The position numbers and the translations under genes were made by a program. Below the pieces are notes generated by a model. The model was not told the DNA's origin and made no database searches. It saw only the letters and a program-made list of their open reading frames with translations. From Atherinomorus stipes (Eukaryota; Chordata; Actinopteri; Atheriniformes; Atherinidae): DNA of 64,000 bases. The stretch covers positions 248,001-312,000 of the forward strand of contig JALJCO010009080.1 in assembly GCA_023101725.1 (NCBI GenBank), in the 5' to 3' direction. Shown piece after piece: positions 1 through 11,501 of this stretch (positions are counted from its first letter, which is position 1; the number at the start of each line of letters is the position of its first letter).

Positions 1-94
1 TTTTGTGCTACATGTCTCTAGACATTGACCAATTGGAAATTTGAGTGCTCCACTGCCAACAGACTGCTACATGGTGCACAGAAACAAACATCAG

Positions 95-300
95 CACAGT
101 GGTTTAAACAAGGTGCGCAACGTTGGCTCAGGCGGGATTCGATTCCACAGACTTCCAGGTGAGAGTCAAGCAACGTCAGCCAAGTCAGCCAAAGGGATAT
201 CCCTGTGGCCAGCCAGGGTGCATGATCTATTGGAGGCATAGTGACAGGACCCCACACTGTCACACAGCTTCTGTCTGCAGGATGAACAGCCCATAATGCC
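95..300. repeat. Interspersed repeat, copy 1 (partner at 42600-42740)
   Basis: The stretch from about 140 to 265, with AGGGATATCCC, CAGGGTGCATGATC and GGAGGCATAGTGACAGGACCC, is nearly identical to 42605-42740 in the same orientation. Family not recognised. Bases 336-400 also resemble 4920-4980 (AATCAGAGTGAT, GGGGAAGTTTTAC). Confidence 0.6.
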
Positions 301-399
301 TTCTTAAAAACATGTTTATACTTCTTATTCATGTTTATGATCATTAACGAGCATTAACTTTGGGATCAGAGTGATCGGGGAAGTTTTACAGGAGCCGAA

Positions 400-1380
400 G
401 TCATGCCCCTTCAGTGAGGCAGGGACTTTAGGGACGATGAATATGGAGTCAATGGTGAGAACATAATTACGTCCTGGTCCCACAAAGAACTTTGATTATT
501 TAGGATTTCTTGAAGCCGCTTTGCGGACTACAGCTCTCGCCACAAGTGATGATGTCGCTAGGTGTAACTGGTGGGAACCAGACCGACCATCATTTCATTG
601 GCGTAATGGAAAGGCTGGACATGTCCTGACTCATAATGGTTTTCACATCTGTCGATGCTCTTTTTCTGTCCCTGATAAAAAAGCTGTGACGTTCTGGAGT
701 AGAATCGCCATGCTAGCGCACCTTGGGCAGCTGGTGGTGCATATCACTCGCAACAAGAGCTGTAGTCCACAAAGCGGCTTCAAGTGAAACCTGAAATAAT
801 TTAAAATCTTTGTGGTATTTTATTTTTTCTTTGAAAGAAAAATTTTCATTTAAATCCACAAACATATCTGGAATCCAGAACAGAGAACGACTGAGACCAG
901 GAGATAATCATGTTCTCCCCTTTGCCAAGTGATTGGGCGTGATATCATTCCCATTCCGACTTCCCAGTTCGAAGTAAAGTGAATGCACCATTAAGGTCCC
1001 ATGGGCCGGAAGTAGATGGGCATGACTTCAGCTCTCCATTGGCCCATTTGAAAAATCCCCAAACAGCTTTTTGCAGTGAGAGGACAACAGTATGCGGACA
1101 TCCTGCAAATTCTTGTTGATGAGTAACCATGAGTAATTTTGCAACAAGACAAGCTCCGTACGGAGCCACCAACCACCACCCAAAGTGCGTCCCCTTCCAT
1201 GATTGATTGACAGCTGCTTGTCCCACCTCCCCATGTCAGACCTTTGGGTGCTCTTGAGGACAGCATCCACTTTGTGGAGTGGTCACTCGCCGGTCTAAGA
1301 CACAACAAATTTACGACACTGTCTGTTAATCTGAATAGCGACTGTCATTAATGACGAAAAAAAAATCATGAGTCTGATCC
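400..1380. other. No recognised feature
   Basis: Holds short open frames on both strands (for example 521-787 plus) without splice context, domain signature or repetition that I could use. Probably intron or decayed repeat. Confidence 0.4.
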
Positions 1381-1384
1381 AGGC

Positions 1385-1885
1385 ATTATCAGCCAATCAC
1401 ATGGCAGCAACTCTCACATGTAGTCATGAAAACATGAGAAGGACGACTTGCTGAGCATCAGAATAAGGAAAAAAAGGGGATTTAAGTGACTTTGAACGTG
1501 GTTGTTGGTACCAGTCAGGCTGATCTACTGGGATTTCCACCACAACCATCTCTAGATTCCAGAGATGGTCTGCAGAAAAGGAATCTCCAGCTGGAATGGT
1601 GTGGGGGACATTTTCTTGGCCCACTTCAGCCCCCTTAGTACCAGCATGGCATGGTTTACCCACCGCGGCCTACCTGAGGATTGTTGCTGACCATGTCCAT
1701 CCCTTTGGGATGAGGTGGAACGGAGATTCTCATCATGGATACAGCAACTGTGTGATGCTTTCATGTCAATATGGGATATACCAGGAGATGTTTCCAACAC
1801 CTTGTTGGATCTATGACACCAGTTCTGAAGGAAAGAAGGGGTCCAACCCAGTACTAGACGGTGGAGCTGATAAAGTGGATGTTGT
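1385..1885 (+). mobile_element. Tc1-like transposon relic, internally deleted
   Basis: Seen: ATCACATGGCAGCAACT and GACTTTGAACGTGG near the left, GTGGGGGACATTTTCTTGGC, CTGACCATGTCCATCCCTTT and GAACGGAGATTCTCATCATGG inside, and GTCCAACCCAGTACTAG then GATAAAGTGG at the right. These are in the order of a common fish Tc1 element whose transposase gene is about 1 kb; most of it is missing. It carries one copy of the sequence that is tandemly multiplied at 46322-50313. Confidence 0.8.
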
Positions 1886-2091
1886 GGGGAGAATTAAATG
1901 ATAATGAAAGAAAAAGAAAGTCTCCTTGACCCAGCAGTTGTAGCAGGAACAGGAGTAAATATGTTGTATATTAACTCCTACAGACGGAAGTGCTGGACCA
2001 GTCTCTCTTATCTAACTCACCATTATCAGATTTTGGCTTTGAAACAAGTGAGAACAAACGGTTTCAGTAAGATCCAGACCAGAGACGTTAC

Positions 2092-2138
2092 CTGTTTCTC
2101 CTCTGCAGTGCTTTGTCCTGCAGCAGCTTCCGTCTCTC
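2092..2138 (-). CDS. syne2: Candidate syne2 short exon, 47 bases
   Basis: Strong acceptor (TTGTTGTCTCAG) and donor (CAG/GTAACG). Reads ERRKLLQDKALQRRN plus AG, a charged coil. Phase 0 entry fits the exon at 2655-2762. Short, so only the splice signals support it. Confidence 0.35.
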
Positions 2139-2654
2139 CTGAGACAACAAGCAGAGGGACCTAACACCAACAATGACAAATATCATAACTGTCTCCATTA
2201 ACATGCAAGCTGCAATGGCTGGAAGAGAAAACATGCTTGATTAACTCTCACGATTCATCAAAATGAACTCGTATACAAGGCTGTCATACTGTGAATGCTG
2301 TTTCATGCTGCCATCTAGTGGAGAAACAACAGACGTGGAGGGAAAGAAGAAAGAAGAGGAGGGAGATAAGCAGACTGAGGAAGTGTGCGTCGGATCAGGA
2401 GAGGGTTTAGGAGGAGGGAAGCAGTACGAGATGTTAGAAGGATGAGAGGACTCAGGAGAACCAGTGGAGATCAGAGTGACCCAGGTCAGAGATGAATCAT
2501 CCAGCTGTTTAACCGCAAGCATAATAATCTTATCTCAGCCATTTGGTATCCGCTGGGTTAAATCTGATCTCAGAAGACAGGAGATGATGGACAGGGTCAC
2601 AGGACAGAGGGAGAGAGAGGAAGACAGGGTTTCCACCCAGCTGATAATCTTTAC
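2139..2654. other. Intron-like spacer, purine-rich in the middle
   Basis: Bases 2325-2460 are rich in GGA/GAA triplets. An open frame on the minus strand (2241-2522) is a by-product of that composition. No gene recognised. Confidence 0.4.
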
Positions 2655-2762
2655 CTCTGGTGACACTCCCAGGAAAGCATCCCAGAGCCACCACAAAACA
2701 CCTGGTCCAGCATCTTCTACTCTCAGCTGCTCACTCTCTCTAGTGTGACTGGCCTCTTCAGC
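2655..2762 (-). CDS. syne2: Candidate syne2 exon, 36 codons, abutting the 30-bp minisatellite
   Basis: Donor GTAAAG and acceptor CTCCAG give phase 0/0. Reads AEEASHTRESEQLRVEDAG then a tryptophan-rich end, VLWWLWDAFLGVSPE. The acceptor has little pyrimidine tract because the tandem array begins about 10 bases upstream; the open frame in fact runs on into the array. Either the acceptor lies inside the array or this exon is weakened. Could also be chance. Confidence 0.45.
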
Positions 2763-2779
2763 CTGGAGCCCGCCCTGAT

Positions 2780-4216
2780 GCCCCCGCTGCTGACATGGAA
2801 ACATGATCATGTACCGCTGCTGACATGGAAACACGATCACGTACCGCTGCTGACATGGAAACACGATCACGTACAGCTGCTGATATGGAAACACAATCAT
2901 GTACTGCTGCTGACATGGAAACACGATCGCGTACCGCTGCTGACATGGAAACACGATCACGTACCGCTGCTGACATGGAAACACGATCACGTACCGCTGC
3001 TGACATGGAAACATGATCACGTACCGCTGCTGACATGGAAACATGATCAAGTACCGCTGCTGACATGGAAACACGATTACGTACCGCTGCTGACATGGAA
3101 ACATGATCACGTACCGCTGCTGACATGGAAACACGATTACGTACCGCTGCTGACATGGAAACACGATCACGTACCGCTGCTGACATGGAAACACGATCGC
3201 GTACCGCTGCTGACATGGAAACACGATCGCGTACCGCTGCTGACATGGAAACACGATCGCGAACCGCTGCTGACATGGAAACACGATCGCGTACAGCTGC
3301 TGACATGGAAACACGATCGTGTACAGCTGCTGACATGGAAACACGATCGTGTACCGCTGCTGACATGGAAACACGATCACGTACCGCTGCTGACATGGAA
3401 ACACGATCGCGAACCGCTGCTGACATGGGAAATACCGCTGCTGACATGGAAGCACGATCGTATACACGTGACCGCTTTTGACAGTGCTGAAGAAACACGA
3501 TCACGTACCGCTACTGACATGGAAACACGATCACGTACCGCTGCTGACATGGAAACACGATCACGTACCGCTGCTGACATGGAAACACGATCACGTACCG
3601 CTGCTGACATGGAAACATGATCACGTACCACTGCTGACATGGAAACACGATCACGTACCGCTGCTGACATGGAAACACGATCACGTACCGCTGCTGACAT
3701 GGAAACACGATCATGTACCGCTGCTGACATGGAAACACGATCACGTACCGCTGCTGACATGGAAACACGATCACGTACCGCTGCTGACATGGAAACACGA
3801 TCACGTACCGCTGCTGACATGGAAACACGATCACGTACCGCTGCTGACATGGAAACACGATCGTGTACTGCTGATGACACGGAAGCACGCTCGCGTACTG
3901 CTGCTGACACGGAAACACGATCGTGTACCGCTGCTGACACGGAAACACGATCACGTACTGCTGCAGACATGGAAACACGATCACATACCCCTGCTGACAC
4001 GGAAACACGATCGTGTACCGCTGCTGACACGGAAACAAGATCGTGTACCGCTGCTGACACGGAAACACGATTACATACCACTGATGACACGGAAACAGGA
4101 TCGTGTACCGCTGCTGACACAGAAATATGATCATGTACTGCTGCTGTCATGGAAACATGATCGTGTACCGCTGCTGACACGGAAACGGAATTACATACCG
4201 CTGATGATTATCAGTC
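2780..4216. repeat. 30-bp minisatellite, about 47 copies
   Basis: Unit of the type CTGCTGACATGGAAACACGA plus TCACGTACCG. An irregular break at 3430-3510 (short units and AGTGCTGAAGAAACACG) divides it into two blocks; units after about 3860 diverge (GACACGGAAACA, GTACTGCTGATG). Since 30 is a multiple of three, all frames stay open on both strands, which produces long false open frames. Confidence 0.95.
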
Positions 4217-4364
4217 GTGTTTGATAGTCAGCGTATTTGTCTGCCTTAAATCTTTGTTTTGCATGTGATGTAAGATTTGGGGAGGTCATAGAGGAGAAGT
4301 CAGATTTAAACGTGCCTTGCATTTGTTTGCAAGCTTTGTTTCTACTCAGGCAGAGGAAGGAAGG

Positions 4365-4513
4365 TTGAGTCCTGCAGGTGTTAGATGTTTCCCTGCTTTA
4401 ACACACCTGACTGACATGACGTGGATCCAGCAGCTTGTTGGTTCTGCTCAGTGACTCATTCATTTAAACCAGGTGTGCTAAAGCAGGAAACATCTAAAAC
4501 CTGCAGGACTGCA
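4365..4513. repeat. Palindromic MITE-like repeat
   Basis: GTCCTGCAGGTGTTAGATG and TTTCCCTGCTTTAACACACCTG at the left are mirrored at the right by CAGGTGTGCTAAAGCAGGAAA and CATCTAAAACCTGCAGGAC, so the two arms (about 43 bases each) can pair around a 60-base loop. Confidence 0.75.
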
Positions 4514-5059
4514 GCTCTCTAGCATCAAACTTGCCAACTCCTGTACTGTAGTTGAACTTATAAATTTGATCCCAGCATGATGTTTTACTGATTCAACAAA
4601 TGATTTCATGTAAACACATCTGAGATGTTTGGGAGGTTTTGTGGTGAAGGAGAAAACGAGGTGTCACATACAGTAAGTCAGATTTAGTATTTAATTTCTA
4701 TAATCAGCAGCTGGGTTTCCGTTACACCTGGAATTTTGCATAACCTAAATATCGCTAATGGAAACGCCTACATTTAAAAAAAACTCTCAAATATCATAAA
4801 AAAAGCTTTTTCAGATGTTTTAATGAAGCAGTTTTTTGCAAAAGGTAATGGAAACACTTTCACATCACGCCATCACGCGACGGAGGGGGAAAAATCCAGT
4901 TCTTCCTGCTTGATTATGATGTTTATGATAATTTACAAGCATCAACTTTAGAATCAGAGTGATGGGGAAGTTTTACCATCATGCCGATATGAAAAATCCC
5001 AAAAGTAAGATGTTCTAACGTAAGATGCAATACTAGGTTACGCCAGCAGAGGGCGCTTG

Positions 5060-5735
5060 GTGTTTTGGGTATCAGTAACTGACGCCCGTAGAAGAAGTCT
5101 AGTCAGTACGTGATCGGAGCAGATGCTGCATCAAGCTCCCGTTAAAGGTGTTATAGAAGATGTTTCGGCATTTCAGAAAGCAGAGACTGTTAGCGAGTTT
5201 TTGAATAATGCGCACGTGCAAGACCAACGTGCTAGATTCACAGCTCCCTCCTTCGGCCACAGAATAATGTGCATGAGCCGCTCCGGTGTTTAGCAGACGG
5301 CAGGTACAGATTCTCCATCATGTCACAAACGCAAGTCAACGGAATGTCATTATCTGAACGTAGCAGAATGATGTTAGCTACCTGCTGGAAATGTTTGACG
5401 AGTGCGCGCAGCTTCCGGGTCGCAGCATTACTTTCGCCAATCAATCACTCTCATTGATCAGTCTCGCCTAATTCCCGTTCTTACTATGGTGGGTAAAAGT
5501 GATTGACGAGCCAGTAGACAAATGATAAAGTTAAGGAATGCAGAGATGATTGGAGGATGTTTTTCCAGCCCCATTACTTTCACAGCTGATGTATAATAGG
5601 ATTTATATATTTAAAGCTTTTAATTAATCATAGCGTATGGGGTAGTGAACCCAATTTTACCAAATATTGCAAAAATTGTTGAAAGAAACATCTTCTATAA
5701 CACCTTTAATATTGTTTCTTTGCATCTTTTGTAGG
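5060..5735. mobile_element. Repeat element carrying a nested Harbinger-type MITE
   Basis: The outer repeat (AACTGACGCCCGTAGAAGAA, GTCAGTACGTGATC) recurs uninterrupted at 7017-7130. Here it is split by 5146-5711, whose ends are AAGGTGTTATAGAAGATGTT and AACATCTTCTATAACACCT, flanked by TTA on both sides. Comparison with the empty copy (ACTCCACTTAATATT) shows TTA as the target duplication, as PIF/Harbinger elements make. Confidence 0.8.
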
Positions 5736-5945
5736 TACGCTGGTTGGTAGAGACACACGGATTCTGTACAGTAATGATTCTTAAGTACCTTAGAGAGTTA
5801 AAGGCAACAAGCCGAAATGCATTTGGAAAAGTTTGAGTGAAAAGCGAGTCAGCCACCACATTGTGAATCTAACATGGCGGACGTGTGTCTAGGCAGGCTG
5901 CCGTGATAAACCAGAGTACAGTTTAATAGATTCAACATCATAAAC

Positions 5946-6450
5946 TAATGAGCCTTTTCCACTGCACATTTTTGTAACCCTTCCACACGGCACGCTTTAT
6001 TTGTGTTTCCTTTGGGAAAACCCGTTACGAGCCGTTACGATTTTTCGCATCCATTTCAGAGGTAGCTCTAACTGTGCTACACAAATCATGACGTACGTGA
6101 CGGCTCTCCACTGATTGGCCAAAGGAAGTTGTTGTCATACGCGTCATACATGTTTCGCCTCGCCTCTTCTGAGGCTCTGTTTTCGGTGACTACAAGCCAC
6201 AGAGAAAACAACAACAGCAGTAGCACCTCCACATCCTCCCATTCCTCCATTATTGTTTTTACTTTACTGCTCACCGCGTGGCACGGCAGTGACATCACGG
6301 CAGTCTCGACCGCGTCTACTCTGCCCACTTCCAGGTAGTAGACTACTACTTCTTCTGTGTGGAAACAAAAACCATCCTGGTCGTCTTTGGCGTGTGGTGC
6401 TGTACTGTGCTGTACCGTGCCGTGTACAGCTGCAATGTAAAAGGCTCATA
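5946..6450. mobile_element. Non-autonomous DNA transposon (MITE) with inverted ends
   Basis: ATGAGCCTTTTCCACTGCA at the left and TGCAATGTAAAAGGCTCAT at the right are imperfect inverted repeats; inside, CACACGGCACGC and GTACCGTGCCGTGTAC are further mirrored. No transposase frame. Confidence 0.65.
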
Positions 6451-7016
6451 AGTGCCCAGAAGTGTACAAGACCATTGTCTGTCATCGTTTATGTGAAAAG
6501 ACATGTAAAAACAAACTTTAAGAGGTTTTTGTACATAAGCACATAAGATGTGCCAGGCTAGCTTATAATACATATAGGGGTCCATTCCTAAAGCTTCCTG
6601 AAGCTGGTTATTTCAAACCATAAGTAACGGTGAGGTTAATGTGAGTCGGAGGAGACAGGTAATGTGTTAGAACTACAGTTTGGGTAATGACAACATAAAC
6701 ACTGTCCATACTAAGAATTCATGGTGATTAAAAAGGTTAAAAACTAAAAAGGTTTGCTGAGTTCATAAATGCATCTGTGTAAACTGTACAGGGAGTGCAG
6801 AATTATAAGGCAAGTGCATATTTTGACCACATCATCCTCTTTATGCATGTTGTCTTACTCCAAGCTGGATAGGCCGAAAGCTACTACCAATTAAGCACAT
6901 CAGGTGATGTGCATCTCTGTAATCAGAAGGGATGTGGTCTAAAGATGTAAAGATTGTTTAACTGGAAATTGATATATTTTGTTATTTTGAGAAATATTAC
7001 GACTATAAGTGTTGGC

Positions 7017-7130
7017 ATCAGTAGCTGACGCCTGTAGAGGAAGTCTAGTCAGTACGTGATCTGAGCAGACGCTGCATCAAACTCCACTTAATATTTTTTT
7101 TTTTTTGCATCTTTTGCAGCGTGAATAAAG
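7017..7130. repeat. Uninterrupted copy of the 5060-5735 outer repeat
   Basis: TAGCTGACGCCTGTAGAGGA, then GTCAGTACGTGATCTGAGCA and CATCTTTTGCAGCG match 5075-5145 and 5712-5733. Serves as the empty site for the nested MITE. Confidence 0.75.
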
Positions 7131-7534
7131 AAATCAAATATGTTGCACCCAGAAGGAGTTGGCCCATCTTCCTAAGCTGTGTTACATATTAACAACTGGC
7201 CATGAGCTGTTTACGTCGTTTTTCACACGTGTAACACTATGACTCGGTTATGTCGTTCCCAGGTGTTAATTATATGTCACCAGAATTTAATAATGTGTGA
7301 CCACGGATAACATCGTATGACTGCGCCTTCGTATCAACAGTTGCATCACCACATCAGTCAGGAACTGGTGCCGGATAAAAGTGGAATACGAGATCAAGAA
7401 ATGAGATCCACACGCCAGAAGTTGATCCTGAGGGGTTTTTCATCTGTGCTACGTTTCGGGCGTCTGTTCTGGAAGTCTCCACGGGTGTTTTTTCCTGCTG
7501 ATGTGATCAGAGGCTCCGTACATACGGACTTTAC

Positions 7535-7564
7535 CTCTGAATCATCATCCGCTGCTTTCATCTC
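7535..7564 (-). CDS. syne2: Candidate syne2 micro-exon, 10 codons
   Basis: Thirty bases between CTCCTCAG and GTAAAG, reading EMKAADDDSE in phase 0/0. Acidic, in keeping with the linker. So short that splice signals are the only evidence; an upstream AG would give a longer exon that needs another phase. Confidence 0.35.
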
Positions 7565-8242
7565 CTGAGGAGCAGCAGCAGCTCTGAAACACAACAAGTT
7601 TCGATCTCCATCCTCCTCAAAGTGGAGTCTCGCGGGACGGGACTTTATAAAAGTACAGTTGTACTTTTATAAATTTAGGAAATATCGCTTTTATTTTTGG
7701 AAAACGTGTGATGAAAACCAGCTGCTGATGAGCTGTCCTCTGAACTCTACTCAATCCTTCAGTATGATCTTTACTTTGTCCATCCTCTCTCTCAGACTCA
7801 GATGGAATGATAGTTTTGTTCAACTCAAGGCTCTAATTATCAAATTACTTTCTGAGGCTTTTTGATGATGAAAATGAAAACAAATAGGAGGAAAACTGAA
7901 GCTGCACCTGATGCACCTGCAGCAGATTTTCTGAATCTACATGAAAACACATTTCAAATGAGGAAATTAGTAGAAACATGCATGCAGAAGGGAAATGATA
8001 ACACTGACGTTACTTTAAAGTGCTTGTTAATAACACAAATTGGTTCTGCATGCAGACAAGTCCGGATCTGGCCCAGTCTCACAGAAAAATGTGGAACAGG
8101 GTCATCTGTCCACATATGTAAACTGCTTGAGCACATTTTTCAGCGCTGGAAGCTGAGCTCATATTCATGTACAGTGACAAATAGAAGACTTTCCATGTGT
8201 GAGCCGGATCAGGAGGAAGGGACGGCTTCTTTGTGTCCTCAC

Positions 8243-8335
8243 CTGAATGTTCCCGGAGGGCTGGCCCACAGTCTGCAGGGTCCCCCCAGATCTCGCCACC
8301 ACATCCTCTTCAAAATGGACGATTCTAATTTGGCC
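8243..8335 (-). CDS. syne2: syne2 short linker exon, 31 codons
   Basis: Acceptor CACTTTGCAG, donor GTGAGG, both strong; phase 0/0. Reads GQIRIVHFEEDVVARSGGTL and ends QPSGNIQ. Non-helical; matches the idea that nesprin-2 has a low-complexity linker after this part of the rod. The 34-bp minisatellite lies in the intron upstream. Confidence 0.62.
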
Positions 8336-8814
8336 CTGCAAAGTGAAAGGAACAGACGGCTCAGAAGGGTTCATTCTGTTTCACTGTTTCCTGTTTCAGA
8401 CCAAGTTTATGTCATAGATGTTCTCTCTGCTATATCAGCCATGTTGGATCATTGCAGGGAAAAAAAACACATCCTGGACCGGTACGACACCAGAATCACA
8501 GAGAAAAACACAGATGTATGACAGAAAACCAGCCAGGGACATCAGGAACTGGAACGACCGAGTTTTTATGTTCTCTGATAACAGGGCTATCTCCTCCAGA
8601 CACCAGAGATGAGCGGGGGAGAAGGGGGGCATCCTGGTGGATCAGGTCCACCAGGGTGACCACGCCCCGGAATAACAGCTGATGAAGACACGTCCCAGCC
8701 GTCAGATGATGCTTCAGACTGCAGACGCCAGGAGGAACATGTGACGGTAAAAACGAACATCTGCAACCTGAAAGAAGAAACGGTGCATGCACAGCTTGAA
8801 TGATCAAATCCGGT

Positions 8815-9975
8815 TTACTCCACCTCATGACTCCAGAGTTTCAGCGGTTTACTCCCCCTCACGACTCCAGAGTTTCAGCGGTTTACCCCCCTCATGACTC
8901 CAGAGCCTCAGCGGTTTACTCCCCCTCACGACTCCAGAGTGTCAGTGGTTTACTCCCCCTCACGACTCCAGAGTTTCAGCGGTTTATTCCCCCTCATGAC
9001 TCCAGTCTCTCAGCAGTTTACTCCCCTTCACGACTCCAGAGTTTCAGCAGTTTACTCCCCCTCATGACTCCAAAGTTTCAGCGGTTTACCCCCCTCATGA
9101 CTCCAGTCTCTCAGCGGTTTACCCCCCTCACGACTCCAGAGTTTCAGCAGTTTACTCCCCCTCACAACTCCAGAGTTTCAGTGGTTTACTCCCCACCATG
9201 ACTCCAGAGTCTCAGCAGTTTACTCCCCCTCATGACTCCAGAGTTTCAGTGGTTTACTCCCCACCATGACTCCAGAGTCTCAGCAGTTTACTCCCCCTCA
9301 TGACTCCAGAGTTTCAGTGGTTTACTCCCCACCATGACTCCAGAGTCTCAGCGGTTTACTCCCCCTCACGACTCCAGAGTTTCAGCAGTTTACTCCCCCT
9401 CATGACTCCAGAGTTTCAGCAGTTTACTCCCCCTCACGACTCCAGAGTTTCAGTGGTTTACTCCCCTCACGACTCCAGAGTTTCAGCGGTTTACTCCCCC
9501 TCACGACTCCAGAGTTTCAGCGGTTTACTCCCCCTCACGACTCCAGAGTTTCAGTGGTTTACTCCCCCTCACGACTCCAGAGTTTCAGCGGTTTACTCCC
9601 CCTCACGACTCCAGAGTTTCAGTGGTTTACTCCCCCTCACGACTCCAGAGTTTCAGTGGTTTACTCCCCCTCACGACTCCAGAGTCTCAGCGGTTTACTC
9701 CCCCTCACGACTCCAGAGTCTCAGCAGTTTACTCCCCCTCACGACTCCAGAGTTTCAGCGGTTTACGCCCCCTCACGACTCCAGAGTTTAGGCGGTTTAC
9801 TCCCCCTCACGACTCCAGAGTTTCAGTGGTTTACTCCCCCTCACGACTCCAGAGTTTAGGCGGTTTACTCCCCCTCACGACTCCAGAGTTTCAGCGGTTT
9901 ACTCCCCCTCACGACTCCAGAGTTTCAGCGGTTTACTCCCCCTCACGACTCCAGAGTCTCAGTGGTTTACTCCAG
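8815..9975. repeat. 34-bp minisatellite, about 34 copies
   Basis: Unit of the type GGTTTACTCCCCCTCACGAC plus TCCAGAGTTTCAGC. Variants with one fewer C or CATGACTCC occur mainly in the left half; the right half (9480-9960) is very uniform. It lies in the intron between exons 8243-8335 and 10239-10319. Confidence 0.95.
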
Positions 9976-10238
9976 CGCACGTTGCAACGCAGAACTCAGA
10001 ATAAGAACCAACTTTAATCAGCACTGAAGCAAGCATATTATAGTTGACTAAAACTAACTGAACTTTAAAACAAAAAGTAAAAACTAAATAAAAACTGAAA
10101 CTTATTAAAATTTCAAAACTGTGATAACCTTTGACCAAAGTCATAGCAGAATGCTCTGGATGAGTCGGGGCTTTTATTTAAGGACAGAAACACGACAGTG
10201 TTTTGTCCGGTCCAGTCTGACAAAAGGCTCAGACCTAC

Positions 10239-10319
10239 CTCAGCCTCCTCAGGAAGCGACTTCTGGAGTTTGGCTTGAGTCGGAGTCGGAGGCTGCTGAA
10301 TGAAGAGAGCCGGAACTTT
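10239..10319 (-). CDS. syne2: syne2 short exon, 27 codons
   Basis: Acceptor TCTCTGTAG, donor GTAGGT; phase 0/0. Reads KVPALFIQQPPTPTQAKLQ and ends LPEEAE. Too short to stand out as an open frame; accepted because splice sites and phase fit the exon 79 bases upstream. Proline-rich start of a non-spectrin linker. Confidence 0.7.
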
Positions 10320-10398
10320 CTACAGAGAGAAGGAGGAGTCAGAAAAGATGCACCTGGTTTAGCTCGCTAGCTAGCTGACTGACTGCTGACTGACTGAC

Positions 10399-10551
10399 CT
10401 TCTCCAGTTCCAGCAGCAGAGTCTGGAGCTGGTCCACGACAGCAAACACAGTCAGAGTGTCTTCGGCTCTCTCTGGCAGACAAAGTCCCGGTTTACACTT
10501 CTGGATCTCAGCTATCGTTCTCCTCATCGGCTGGATCTTCTGCTCAATCCT
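10399..10551 (-). CDS. syne2: syne2 conserved rod exon, 51 codons
   Basis: Phase 0/0; acceptor TTGCGCAG, donor GTCAGT within a short (GTCA)n run. Reads RIEQKIQPMRRTIAEIQKCK and ends TLLLELEK. The I-x-P-M-R/K-x-T-I-A-E-I block supports the nesprin-2 call. Confidence 0.86.
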
Positions 10552-10619
10552 CTGCGCAAAAAACACACAGAACAAACAAAAATAACTATCAACAACCCTT
10601 ACCAAAAAGAAATATTTTA

Positions 10620-11350
10620 TAAGTAAATGATATAAAGTATACTAAAAAAAATTAAAAAAATCCACAAAGTAAATTAAATAAAAAAGAAAAAGGCAATAAT
10701 GAAATTAACAAAAAAATAAAAAGAAAGTTTGGGAAGAAAAAGGTGGAAAAAAATAATTAAAAAAAATAATAAGAATAAAAAAAAAAGTATGTGAGAAGAG
10801 TGGGTGTTAAATAAAAAAAAAAGAAAATTTTAATAAAAAAGGAAAAAAAAAAAAGAAAGGAAAAAAGTTAAGGAAATAGTGAGAATAAAAAATTAAGAAA
10901 ATATTATGAAAGGAAAATTTTAAAAAAAAAGGAGTTTTAAGAAAATTTAATTAGGAAAAAATAAAAGCCCTTGGAAAGAAAGAGCTTTGCAATAAGGGGG
11001 AGAAGTGCATAGGAACGCAAAAGAATAGGGAAAAAAAGAGGTGCGATAAAGGGAGAGTGATGGGGGGGAATAATAAGGGGGAAATAAGGGGGAAAAAGGG
11101 GGAGTGAAGGGGGAAAAGATAAAAGGAGGTGGAAAAGAGGAGTAGAGAGAGAAAGAGAGAGAAGGAGGGGGAGGGGGGGTGAGGAGAGAGGGAGGGGGGG
11201 GGAGGGGAAGGGGGGGGAGGGGGGGGGGGGGGGAGGGGGAAGGGGGGGGGGGGGGAGGGAGGGGTAAGGAGGGGGAATAATAGGAGAATGAGAAAGTAGA
11301 GAAGGGAGAGAAGAGGGGGGAAGGGAAAGAAATGTAGATAATAATTATAA
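10620..11350 (+). repeat. Homopurine tract (A-rich, then G-rich)
   Basis: For some 700 bases the plus strand is almost only A and G: A-rich to about 10970, then G-rich with runs of ten or more G around 11160-11270. It lies in the intron between exons 10399-10551 and 11502-11615, so the pre-mRNA would carry a pyrimidine tract. It can form triplex (H-DNA) and G-quadruplex; some run lengths may be assembly artefacts. Confidence 0.9.
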
Positions 11351-11501
11351 AAAAATAATAAAAAGAATTAATAAAAAAAAATATAATATTTAAGGACAGT
11401 AGTATAGTTTTTGTATGTGTGCTTAAAAATTAACAAGTTGACAAGTTTTGTAAACCTTTTTGGCTAAGATAAAATAAAATGAATCTTTTAACAGTTCTCA
11501 C

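Noticed and set aside
2241..2522. Minus-strand 93-codon frame as a further exon
   Set aside because: Low-complexity S/P composition from a GGA-rich tract, no acceptor and donor pair with matching phase.
2535..4224. Several 160-310 codon open frames on both strands
   Set aside because: They are translations of the 30-bp tandem array, open in every frame because the unit length is a multiple of three. Only 2655-2762 is kept as a candidate exon.
8800..10017. Plus-strand frames of 101-163 codons
   Set aside because: They follow the 34-bp minisatellite and change frame with each unit; no non-repetitive coding sequence.
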